From: Burkholderiaceae bacterium
GTDB lineage: Bacteria > Pseudomonadota > Gammaproteobacteria > Burkholderiales > Burkholderiaceae
Reading direction: 5' to 3'
NCBI GenBank assembly: GCA_947459465.1
Contig: CANHDS010000058.1
Location: forward strand, 1-5,042
DNA: 5,042 nucleotides
Shown here: positions 1-4,777 of the stretch, piece after piece
Position numbering within the stretch: position 1 is the stretch's first letter
How the letters are laid out: each line of letters opens with the position of its first letter
Position numbers and translations under genes: made by a program
Notes under the pieces: model-generated
The model's database searches: none
What the model was told of the DNA's origin: nothing
The model's input: only the letters and a program-made list of their open reading frames with translations

Positions 1-81
1 ATCTCGGAAGAAACCAGTAAGTGGATCAAACGAGCAGGGTACCAGTGGCTCGCCAAAAACATTACGCACAATCTCAGGCAT
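1..81 (-). CDS. DUF2237 family protein, N-terminal 27 residues (cut by window edge)
   Basis: Reading leftwards from the ATG at 81-79 gives MPEIVRNVFGEPLVP and then CSFDPLTGFFRD, after which the window ends. The pattern N-V-(L/F)-G-x-P-L-x-P-C-(S/T)-x-D-P-x-T-G-F-(F/Y)-R-D is the conserved start of the DUF2237 family, small soluble proteins of about 120 residues with no established function. The next expected block (cysteine-rich GCC...TG) lies outside. The start is well supported: GGAGG sits 4 nt upstream and directly follows the stop codon of the crotonase gene, so the gene is almost certainly the third member of the leftward operon. Whether it shares a pathway with the CoA genes or only their transcript cannot be told. 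Confidence 0.8.
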   Translation of the reverse strand, partial: MPEIVRNVFGEPLVPCSFDPLTGFFRD

Positions 82-85
82 TGAA

Positions 86-90
86 CCTCC
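86..90 (-). promoter_or_regulatory. Ribosome binding site of the DUF2237 gene
   Basis: On the minus strand the sequence reads TAA-GGAGG-TTCA-ATG. A full GGAGG Shine-Dalgarno core starts at the base after the crotonase stop codon and lies 4 nt before the DUF2237 start. This fixes the start and suggests ribosomes finishing the crotonase can reinitiate here. It is the strongest SD in the leftward operon; the two upstream genes have weak or no visible SD. Confidence 0.75.
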
Positions 91-876
91 TTATTTCCCT
101 TGCCAATGGGGAGGGCGACCATCTAAAAATGCCGTCACACCTTCTTTAAAGTCTGCGCTGCCATACACCTCGGTAATTAGATCATCGCAATTGGGTAATG
201 AATGCCCAATCACGCGCGCCATGATGAGTTTGGATGCCTTTTGGGTAATGGGCGCCAGAGCAGCTAATTGCTTAGCAAGATTGATGCTCATCGTGTCAAG
301 ATCTTCTGGCTCACCCAGTTGATAGATAAATCCCTGCGTATGGAGTTCTTGTGCCGGAATCAACTCAGCAAGTAGGAGCATTCGTTTGACGAGCGCAACA
401 CCAAGATGAGCGGTTAACCAAGCGATATTGCTCGGTGAGAGTGTGTTGCCAAGTGTGCGTGCAATGGGTACTCCAAATTTCGCATTCGGAGTTGCTAGCC
501 GAAAATCGCATAAGGCCGCAATCGCTAACCCACCCCCAACCGCGAGTCCATCGATAACCGCAATGGTAGGAATGGGTAATTGTTGAAGAGGCCCTAAGTA
601 GTGATCAATCATGCGTTCGTAATCAACCCCATCGGCACCGCTCTGAAACGATTGAAACTGGGCAATGTCACTACCTGAGACAAAGGATTTACCTCCAACT
701 CCCCGCAAAATAGCTACGCGCACGGAGGGATTTTTGGACAGCTCTAGACAAATTGCACGTAATTGCTCGTACATCACCTGAGTCATCGCGTTGCGGGCCT
801 GGGGATGATCAAAGTAGAGGTGTGCGATCGAGTCCTTTATCTCGCAGTAGACCCTAGCGTTCACAGAATCACTCAT
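91..876 (-). CDS. Enoyl-CoA hydratase/isomerase (crotonase) family protein lacking both canonical catalytic glutamates
   Basis: A 261-residue protein of normal length for a single-domain crotonase, a cytoplasmic trimer/hexamer fold acting on acyl-CoA thioesters. Visible family marks: the N-terminal strand with FDHPQARNAM (22-31), the first oxyanion-hole loop FVSGSDIAQF (65-74), the second oxyanion-hole glycine block VGGGLAIAALCD (113-124), and FGVPIARTLGN (134-144). In rat-type enoyl-CoA hydratase the general acid/base glutamates fall in GGGCE and FGxPE; the aligned residues here are Ala118 and Ile138. The oxyanion hole is kept but hydratase chemistry is doubtful. Other crotonase activities (isomerase, dehydratase, thioesterase-like, lyase) remain possible. 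The ATG overlaps the stop of the upstream CoA-transferase by 4 nt (ATGA at 876-873), implying translational coupling. The pairing recalls CaiB/CaiD logic, but the substrate is unknown. Family assignment is firm; reaction is not. Confidence 0.9.
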   Translation of the reverse strand: MSDSVNARVYCEIKDSIAHLYFDHPQARNAMTQVMYEQLRAICLELSKNPSVRVAILRGVGGKSFVSGSDIAQFQSFQSGADGVDYERMIDHYLGPLQQLPIPTIAVIDGLAVGGGLAIAALCDFRLATPNAKFGVPIARTLGNTLSPSNIAWLTAHLGVALVKRMLLLAELIPAQELHTQGFIYQLGEPEDLDTMSINLAKQLAALAPITQKASKLIMARVIGHSLPNCDDLITEVYGSADFKEGVTAFLDGRPPHWQGK

Positions 877-2099
877 GAAGCAAACGCACCCTGTGCTCGT
901 AGCGACTCAATCTGAGCGGCTGTAAATCCGGCCTCCTTTAGCACCTCTTGGGTATGTTCACCCAATAAGGGAGGGTGGCGACGGATTTGCTGTGGAGTAC
1001 CTTGCATCTTGACCGCAAAGCCAATATTCGGAACTTTACCCTCAAGCGGATGATCAATCTCGATCTTCATTTGCCGATGCTTACCATGCTCGCTCTCAAA
1101 AGCTTGTGGATAATCTAAGATTGGTCCAGCCGGGATACCCTCGGCTAACATCAAATCAATCCACTCGCTTGCTTGCTTGTTTGCAAAGGATTTTTCAAGC
1201 TCAGTGATTAATGCTTCGCGGTGACCGAGTCGACCAGCAATGGTTTGGTAATCTGGGTTTTTTAAAAGATCTGGGCGGACTAAGATCTCACAGAGTTTTT
1301 GCCAAAGCTTGTTATTGGTCGCACCCATCACAAAGTAACCATCTTTTGCTTTCACTGCTTGATATGGAGCAGTCATGCGGTTTGCAGTTCCAAGTGCTAC
1401 AGGTGGTTGACCGGTGCCCCAATACTCTGCGGTATCCCAAATGGAGAACGCCAGCGCTGAGTCAAATAAGGACGCATCAATATACTGACCTTGACCCGTG
1501 TTCTTTGCACCAATGTAAGCAGATAAGGCCGCGTAGGCCGCAAACAGAGCGCACCCAATATCTGCCACTGGAACGCCGGCCTTCACAGGTTTGCCATCGC
1601 CATGGCCGGTAACGCTCATCACCCCCGACATCGCCTGCGCCATCAGATCAAAACCTGGACGCTCTGCCCATGGACCACTTTGGCCAAAACCCGAGATACT
1701 CACATAAACCAACGCAGGATTGATGGTGCGCATCACCTCATAACCAACCCCCAGTCGTTTCATTACTCCGGGACGGTAGTTCTCCACCAAGATATCAGCA
1801 TCTTTGGCCAACTCAAACAAAATTTCTTTACCCGCATCTGACTTGAGATTAATCGCGATACTACGTTTATTGCGATTCATGTTCAAAAAGCCCATGCTGT
1901 CAGGACCTTTCATCTTAAAGCCCATTGCTCCACGGGTTTGATCGCCTGAACCTGGCGGTTCAACCTTAATAACATCAGCGCCCATATCGGCAAGCAACAT
2001 GCAGCAGTACGGGCCAGCCATCACTTGACTAACATCAAGAACCTTAACACCTGCAAGCGGTAGGGGTCGATTGGATTGGAGTGTAGAAGAATTCATCAT
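873..2099 (-). CDS. CaiB/BaiF (class III) CoA-transferase
   Basis: A 408-residue, full-length member of the family III CoA-transferases, which move CoA between carboxylic acids through an aspartyl-CoA mixed anhydride and form interlocked dimers. Signature blocks in order: LAGVKVLDVSQVMAGPYC (15-32), LADMGADVIKVEPPGSGDQTR (36-56), NRNKRSIAINLKS (76-88), VENYRPGVMKRLGVGYE (105-121), SISGFGQSGPWAERPGFD (134-151), then GVPVADIGCALFAAYA (175-190). Asp180 in that last block sits where the family's catalytic aspartate is (Asp169 in formyl-CoA transferase). The C-terminal HPPLLGEHTQEVL (375-387) is also typical. Two adjacent ATG codons (2099 and 2096) could start it; neither has a clear Shine-Dalgarno. 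It is the first gene of a leftward operon with a crotonase and a DUF2237 protein. Acid substrate and CoA donor cannot be read from sequence; generic labels such as formyl-CoA or carnitine transferase would be guesses. Confidence 0.93.
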   Translation of the reverse strand: MMNSSTLQSNRPLPLAGVKVLDVSQVMAGPYCCMLLADMGADVIKVEPPGSGDQTRGAMGFKMKGPDSMGFLNMNRNKRSIAINLKSDAGKEILFELAKDADILVENYRPGVMKRLGVGYEVMRTINPALVYVSISGFGQSGPWAERPGFDLMAQAMSGVMSVTGHGDGKPVKAGVPVADIGCALFAAYAALSAYIGAKNTGQGQYIDASLFDSALAFSIWDTAEYWGTGQPPVALGTANRMTAPYQAVKAKDGYFVMGATNNKLWQKLCEILVRPDLLKNPDYQTIAGRLGHREALITELEKSFANKQASEWIDLMLAEGIPAGPILDYPQAFESEHGKHRQMKIEIDHPLEGKVPNIGFAVKMQGTPQQIRRHPPLLGEHTQEVLKEAGFTAAQIESLRAQGAFAS

Positions 2100-2159
2100 G
2101 GCATTCTAAACATAAAACCATTTTTCGTTTGTGCTTACCCGTCCATTAAAATACACCAT
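2100..2159. promoter_or_regulatory. Divergent intergenic region between the CoA-transferase operon and the DUF5993-dsbB operon
   Basis: This 60-bp gap separates two divergent operons and must hold, or overlap, the promoters for both unless they lie inside the flanking genes. For the plus direction TAAAAT at 2147-2152 is a possible -10; transcription would then start about at the DUF5993 ATG (2160), giving a leaderless or very short-leader mRNA, in line with the absence of a Shine-Dalgarno. For the minus direction TAGAAT (2108-2103) is -10-like but too close to the start to leave a leader. Neither has a good TTGACA-like partner at 17 bp, so exact promoter placement is weakly supported. Confidence 0.3.
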
Positions 2160-2318
2160 ATGTATATGTTTTTACCTTTTGCGATCGCATTGCTAGCAGC
2201 CATCTTCATTTGGTTCGAAAAACGCTTGCTTGGATTGTTGTTTGCATTGATTAGTGCCATTGTTACCCTCGCGTGGTTCTTGCATCATGCTTCGGATAAA
2301 CTCAACATCAGCTTATGA
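2160..2318 (+). CDS. DUF5993 family small membrane protein, partner of DsbB
   Basis: A 52-residue protein beginning MYMFLPFAIALL. It has two hydrophobic segments (about 3-19 and 23-41) split by the charged turn EKR (20-22), and ends with FLHHASDKLNISL (40-52). The short two-helix layout and the (F)LHHAxxxLN(I/L)S tail match the DUF5993 family as I know it, which is commonly encoded directly before a disulfide bond formation protein B gene. It overlaps the following dsbB-like gene by 4 nt (ATGA at 2315-2318), so the two are translationally coupled and probably work together in the inner membrane. No function is established; there are no cysteines, so it cannot relay disulfides itself and may be a structural or stability subunit. 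The open frame extends upstream to 2076, but that would run into the divergent gene and add a polar, non-family N-terminus. ATG at 2166 is an alternative start. Confidence 0.75.
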   Translation: MYMFLPFAIALLAAIFIWFEKRLLGLLFALISAIVTLAWFLHHASDKLNISL

Positions 2319-2878
2319 GTAAGTTGACATTGCCATCACTCAGTGGCTTAGGGAACATCGTTCTTCTTCTGATCATCAATCTAGTTTTGACCCTAGCATT
2401 CCTAGACCAGTTCATTAATCATGATCTGCCATGCCCATTGTGTATCTTGCAGCGAATGGGTTTCACTTTAATCGGACTGATGTTCTTATTAAACATCCGC
2501 TCGGGTGCGCAACCTGCGCATTATGGGTTTGCAATTCTTTTTACGATCTTGGGCCTCTCCGTTTCCTTGCGCCAAGTACTCTTACACGTTGCCCCGGGTG
2601 ATTTAGGTTACGGCGATACATTCTTTCGTCTGCATTTCTATACCTGGGCGTTTGTCGGTTTTATGTCTTTGATGACCAGTATCGCAATACTATTAATTAT
2701 TCCCGATCGCGGCACTCGCAGTCGGCATTGGTTTGCACAGTTTGTATGTTTCTGGTTCATTCTCTTATTGATAGGTAATCTACTTTCTACCTTATCAATT
2801 TGTGGCCTAGGGGCTTGTGCGGATAATCCTTTGCGCTATGAAGGCATCGAGCAAGTACGACAGTGGCTTACGAAGTAA
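2315..2878 (+). CDS. dsbB: Disulfide bond formation protein B family (DsbB-like quinone:disulfide oxidoreductase), variant topology
   Basis: A 187-residue integral inner-membrane protein. DsbB reoxidises the periplasmic dithiol oxidase DsbA and passes electrons to quinone. Membrane segments by eye: 13-33, 45-62, 70-90, 108-129 and 140-160. Right after the first helix comes LPCPLCILQRMG (38-49), holding the family CxxC (Cys40, Cys43) and the Q-R found near the quinone site. The classical second cysteine pair lies between helices 3 and 4 (Cys104/Cys130 in E. coli), but that loop here (91-107) has no cysteine. Instead Cys163 and Cys168 occur in ICGLGAC, in a tail after the fifth helix. The basic loop DRGTRSRH (131-138) fits a cytoplasmic position, which puts CPLC and the CGLGAC tail both in the periplasm, so the tail could replace the missing pair. 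Coupled to the preceding DUF5993 gene by a 4-nt overlap. The gene symbol marks family, not proven orthology to E. coli dsbB. Confidence 0.88.
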   Translation: MSKLTLPSLSGLGNIVLLLIINLVLTLAFLDQFINHDLPCPLCILQRMGFTLIGLMFLLNIRSGAQPAHYGFAILFTILGLSVSLRQVLLHVAPGDLGYGDTFFRLHFYTWAFVGFMSLMTSIAILLIIPDRGTRSRHWFAQFVCFWFILLLIGNLLSTLSICGLGACADNPLRYEGIEQVRQWLTK

Positions 2879-3851
2879 TCCGACTTTGAAGCGACTCATC
2901 CTCATTGTTGCACTCGCCTTTGGCATGCTTGCCTCGGCGCAAGCCGAGCGTATCTGGCCACGCGAGACCATCCGGATCATTGTTAGCTTTCCTCCCGGTG
3001 GTGCGCCTGATACATTAGCGCGGATCCTCGCCGAGGATTGGCAAAAAACCTTGAACGTACCAATCGTTGTCGAAAATCGCCCTGGCCATGGCGGTAATAT
3101 TGGAGCAGATTTGGTGGCCAAGAGTACACCCGATGGCTACACCTTACTCATCGGGACGGTGGGAATTCATGCGATTAATGGCGCACTCTACGAAAAGCTC
3201 TCGTATGACCCAATCGCTGACTTTACCCCGATCAGTTTTTTGGCAAGTACTCCGAATGTCTTAATTGTGAGTAAGCAACTTGGTGTTCAGTCACTCAAAG
3301 ACCTCATTACTCTGGCTAAAGCAAAGCCCAATGAGCTTACTTTTGGATCATCCGGAACAGGTACCTCGATTCACATGTCCGGTGAGCTCTTTAAAGAGAT
3401 GGCCAGTGTACAGATTCGTCATATTCCCTACAAAGGCAGAGCACAATCCCTACCAGATCTGGTAAGCGGTCGTATCTCCATGCTCTTTGATAATTTAGCG
3501 TCTGCGTTACCATTAATAAAAGCCAATGAAGTGGTTGCATTGGGGGTGACTACCCTGAAGCGCTCACCGTCGGCCCCAGAGATTCCGACACTTGCTGAGC
3601 AAGGGCTCAAAGGATTCGAGGCAATATCCTGGTTTCCCTTGATGGCACCCGCAAAGTTACCGCGCGATATTCAGACGCGCCTCAATCAATTATCTCAGCA
3701 AACCCTATCCAAACCAGAGGTGAGGGCTAGGCTGATGAACGGTGGGCTGGAGCCAAACCCGGGCTCTCCAGAGGATCTGGCCCGATTTATTCAGCTCGAA
3801 TCCAATAAATGGCGCAAAATTGTTCAGCAATCCGGGGCAAAAGCTGAATAA
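2838..3851 (+). CDS. Bug/TctC family tripartite tricarboxylate transporter substrate-binding protein
   Basis: A periplasmic solute receptor of the Bug family, which captures carboxylates and related small molecules, classically for TctAB membrane partners. With the ATG at 2838 it has 337 residues: a signal peptide with LKRLILIVALAFGM (17-30) and likely cleavage after AQA36, then IRIIVSFPPGGAPDTLAR (45-62), ENRPGHGGNIGAD (79-91), PDGYTLLIGT (98-107), GSSGTGTSIHMSGELF (170-185), and IPYKG (196-200), all standard Bug blocks. Start is uncertain. The ATG at 2838 overlaps dsbB by 41 nt and gives a long polar leader; a TTG at 2886, 7 nt past the dsbB stop, would give a textbook signal peptide (M-KRLILIV...), and a GTG at 2817 also exists. 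No strong SD decides. No tctA/tctB is present in the window, so it is an orphan receptor, as most Bug genes are. Its ligand is not predictable. Confidence 0.92.
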   Translation: MKASSKYDSGLRSNPTLKRLILIVALAFGMLASAQAERIWPRETIRIIVSFPPGGAPDTLARILAEDWQKTLNVPIVVENRPGHGGNIGADLVAKSTPDGYTLLIGTVGIHAINGALYEKLSYDPIADFTPISFLASTPNVLIVSKQLGVQSLKDLITLAKAKPNELTFGSSGTGTSIHMSGELFKEMASVQIRHIPYKGRAQSLPDLVSGRISMLFDNLASALPLIKANEVVALGVTTLKRSPSAPEIPTLAEQGLKGFEAISWFPLMAPAKLPRDIQTRLNQLSQQTLSKPEVRARLMNGGLEPNPGSPEDLARFIQLESNKWRKIVQQSGAKAE

Positions 3852-3900
3852 TGTCAGCCAAACCTGCGTGAGTAGCGTTAAGTACTAAGAGACAACAACC

Positions 3901-3904
3901 GGAG
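3901..3904 (+). promoter_or_regulatory. Ribosome binding site of the glycine-zipper lipoprotein gene
   Basis: GGAG lies 6 nt before the ATG at 3911 and supports that start. The 59-bp gap from the Bug gene (3852-3910) shows no hairpin followed by a T-run, so I cannot place a terminator there, and no convincing -35/-10 pair was seen. Cotranscription from the Bug gene is possible. Confidence 0.6.
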
Positions 3905-3910
3905 CACTTC

Positions 3911-4375
3911 ATGCGACTTCATGCCTTCAAAACAGTTCTTATTGGTAGTATTAGCATCGGTTTATTAAGTGCCTGCGTATCTGCACCTACGGGCCCTACG
4001 ATTACCATCATGCCCCGCGAAGGAAAATCCTTTGAAGAATTTAAAAAAGAGGATGAGGAATGCCGAAGCTTTGCAGCCCAAGCGGTCAAAGACGGCAATA
4101 CTGCAGCTCTAAAAGAGGGCGCTATCAGCGCTGCTACAGGGGCTGCCATTGGAGCTGCAGCTGGAGCGCTCTATCAGGGTGGAAGCAGTCGTAACGTCGG
4201 TACTGGCGCAGCGATTGGCATGGTTGGAGGCGCTGCTGTTGGTGCCATGGGGGCGTCAAGTAAAGAAGCCCAAGCCCAAACCCAATACAACACTGCGTAT
4301 CAGCAATGCATGTATACCAAGGGCAATCAAGTGCCTGGATTTAAACCAATTGGCGAGTTTAAAAAGATCCAATAA
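3911..4375 (+). CDS. Glycine-zipper family outer-membrane lipoprotein
   Basis: A 154-residue lipoprotein. The N-terminus MRLHAFKTVLIGSISIGLLSAC has a charged start, hydrophobic core and lipobox L-S-A-C with Cys22 as the lipidation site; Val at +2 does not signal inner-membrane retention, so outer membrane is likely. MPREGKSFEEFKKEDEECRSFA (34-55) is the conserved start of the mature domain. Residues 70-115 form the glycine zipper: repeated GxxxG/small-residue steps such as ATGAAIGAAAGAL and GTGAAIGMVGGAAVGAMGA, giving two hairpin-forming membrane-compatible helices. YNTAYQQCMYTKGNQVPGF (126-144) is the usual C-terminal signature; Cys51 and Cys133 may pair in a disulfide, plausible with a DsbB-like system encoded nearby. 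The exact role of this family is unknown (envelope-associated; related to YmgG-like Gly-zipper proteins). Clear start with GGAG at 6 nt. It converges with the 71-residue gene, with 3 nt between stops. Confidence 0.88.
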   Translation: MRLHAFKTVLIGSISIGLLSACVSAPTGPTITIMPREGKSFEEFKKEDEECRSFAAQAVKDGNTAALKEGAISAATGAAIGAAAGALYQGGSSRNVGTGAAIGMVGGAAVGAMGASSKEAQAQTQYNTAYQQCMYTKGNQVPGFKPIGEFKKIQ

Positions 4376-4378
4376 TCG

Positions 4379-4594
4379 TTAGTTGAGAATTTGGACGGTT
4401 CGTTCACTTCCATCGGTATAAGTAAAGCGTATTTCGTATTGATCCACAATCGCAGCGCTTTTTAATTCCTTGGTTCCCCACGCCAATGTAATTTCTAGGC
4501 CCAGTTCCTTGTCTTCAACAATTACACAACGATTGACATGATCAATTTCTTTGATCGTGAAATGGTCGGATGCAGGAAATATTCTATCAAGCAT
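4379..4594 (-). CDS. Hypothetical protein, 71 residues
   Basis: An open frame of 71 residues starting MLDRIFPASDHFTIK and ending TVQILN. I do not recognise the family. It is probably soluble: no signal peptide or membrane segment, alternating polar/hydrophobic stretches (HFTIKEI, RCVIVED, LGLEITLAW, YEIRFTYTDGSERTVQIL) that suggest an all-beta fold of about four strands, a net acidic charge and one cysteine (Cys23). In favour of being real: it fills the space exactly to the convergent lipoprotein stop (3-nt gap), has ordinary composition, and no better frame covers the region. Against: no Shine-Dalgarno precedes the ATG, which sits directly beside an AT-rich palindrome (4600-4620). That palindrome may be its operator or part of its leader. 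No terminator is visible between the convergent genes. Confidence 0.65.
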   Translation of the reverse strand: MLDRIFPASDHFTIKEIDHVNRCVIVEDKELGLEITLAWGTKELKSAAIVDQYEIRFTYTDGSERTVQILN

Positions 4595-4630
4595 ATATTT
4601 ATAAACTTCATAAGTTTATAGAAAATATAT
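4593..4630. repeat. AT-rich inverted repeat with perfect 9-bp core, upstream of the 71-residue gene
   Basis: The core is TATAAACTT (4600-4608), CAT, AAGTTTATA (4612-4620): 9-bp arms with no mismatch around a 3-nt centre. After a small asymmetric bulge (4621-4623) the outer bases continue to pair, ATATATT (4593-4599) with AATATAT (4624-4630). The whole element abuts the start codon of the minus-strand gene. It could be an operator for a dimeric regulator (a MarR-like one is encoded 150 bp away), or an RNA hairpin at the 5' end of the mRNA. TATAAA on both strands is also -10-like. The pairing is certain; the role is inferred. Confidence 0.6.
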
Positions 4631-4659
4631 ACATGACAAGGAATACGGATTTTCACCTC

Positions 4660-4688
4660 TTGACAAATGATCGGGGGGGGGGGAGGTG
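4660..4688 (+). promoter_or_regulatory. Candidate promoter: consensus -35 with poly-G spacer
   Basis: TTGACA (4660-4665) matches the sigma-70 -35 consensus at all six positions. At the normal 16-18 bp spacing the next hexamers (GGAGGT, GAGGTG, AGGTGA) are not -10-like. The nearest candidate, GAAAAT (4688-4693), is 22 bp away, 5 bp too far. As the spacer contains the G-run, losing about five Gs would bring it to 17 bp. So this looks like a promoter that is off or weak in this form and could be switched by tract length; it would read towards the MarR-like gene, leaving a leader of about 80 nt. The -35 match is seen; everything else is inference. Confidence 0.35.
4673..4683. repeat. Homopolymeric run of 11 G
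   Basis: Eleven consecutive Gs, followed by AGG, in an otherwise AT-rich non-coding region. Such runs are rare by chance in a genome of this composition and are prone to slipped-strand mispairing, so the length may vary between cells. The tract lies 95 bp upstream of the MarR-like start codon and is not in its reading frame. A G-quadruplex or a two-colour sequencing poly-G artefact are alternative explanations. Confidence 0.8.
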
Positions 4689-4765
4689 AAAATCAGCAAC
4701 AAAATTAGCCTAAAAGCGATTAAACTTTGGGACTACATAAGTCTTCTATTACAACGACTACTTGT

Positions 4766-4770
4766 GAGGA
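4766..4770 (+). promoter_or_regulatory. Ribosome binding site of the MarR-like gene
   Basis: GAGGA lies 7 nt before the ATG at 4778, a good core at ideal spacing. It decides this start over the overlapping frame beginning at the GTG at 4686. An in-frame stop (TAA, 4721-4723) limits any upstream extension of the gene. Confidence 0.7.
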
Positions 4771-4777
4771 TAAGAAT

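Larger units (their letters stand above)
4648..4694. repeat. Perfect 12-bp inverted repeat enclosing a poly-G tract
   Basis: The arms are GATTTTCACCTC (4648-4659) and GAGGTGAAAATC (4683-4694), exact reverse complements, with a 23-nt loop (4660-4682) that holds TTGACA and ten of the eleven Gs. No T-run follows either arm, so a classical terminator is unlikely. The right arm contains GAGGTG, which resembles a Shine-Dalgarno, and would be sequestered in a transcript hairpin. It could be a regulator binding site, an mRNA structure or the end of a small repeat element; copies elsewhere in the genome would decide. Confidence 0.65.

Noticed and set aside
1211..1841. Two plus-strand frames inside the CoA-transferase gene
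   Set aside because: Antisense shadows with low-complexity, non-protein-like sequence; the minus-strand family motifs are continuous across the region.
2076..2159. Upstream extension of the DUF5993 frame to 2076
   Set aside because: It would run into the divergent CoA-transferase start and adds a polar leader not seen in the family.
2807..3121. Minus-strand 104-codon frame over the dsbB/Bug junction
   Set aside because: Antisense to well-supported genes and without recognisable motif.
3919..4382. Frames on both strands overlapping the lipoprotein gene
   Set aside because: The lipoprotein has lipobox, glycine zipper and SD; the others arise from its Ala/Gly-rich codons.
4633..4689. Short plus-strand frame from ATG 4633 through the G-run, ending at TGA 4687-4689, which a one-base gain in the tract would join to the frame at 4686
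   Set aside because: No Shine-Dalgarno or recognisable peptide, and no change of tract length joins it in frame to a credible product; an out-of-frame switch of the MarR-like gene itself is not supported, since that frame has a stop at 4721.
4648..4694. Rho-independent terminator
   Set aside because: The arms are AT/GC mixed with a 23-nt loop and no T-run follows on either strand.
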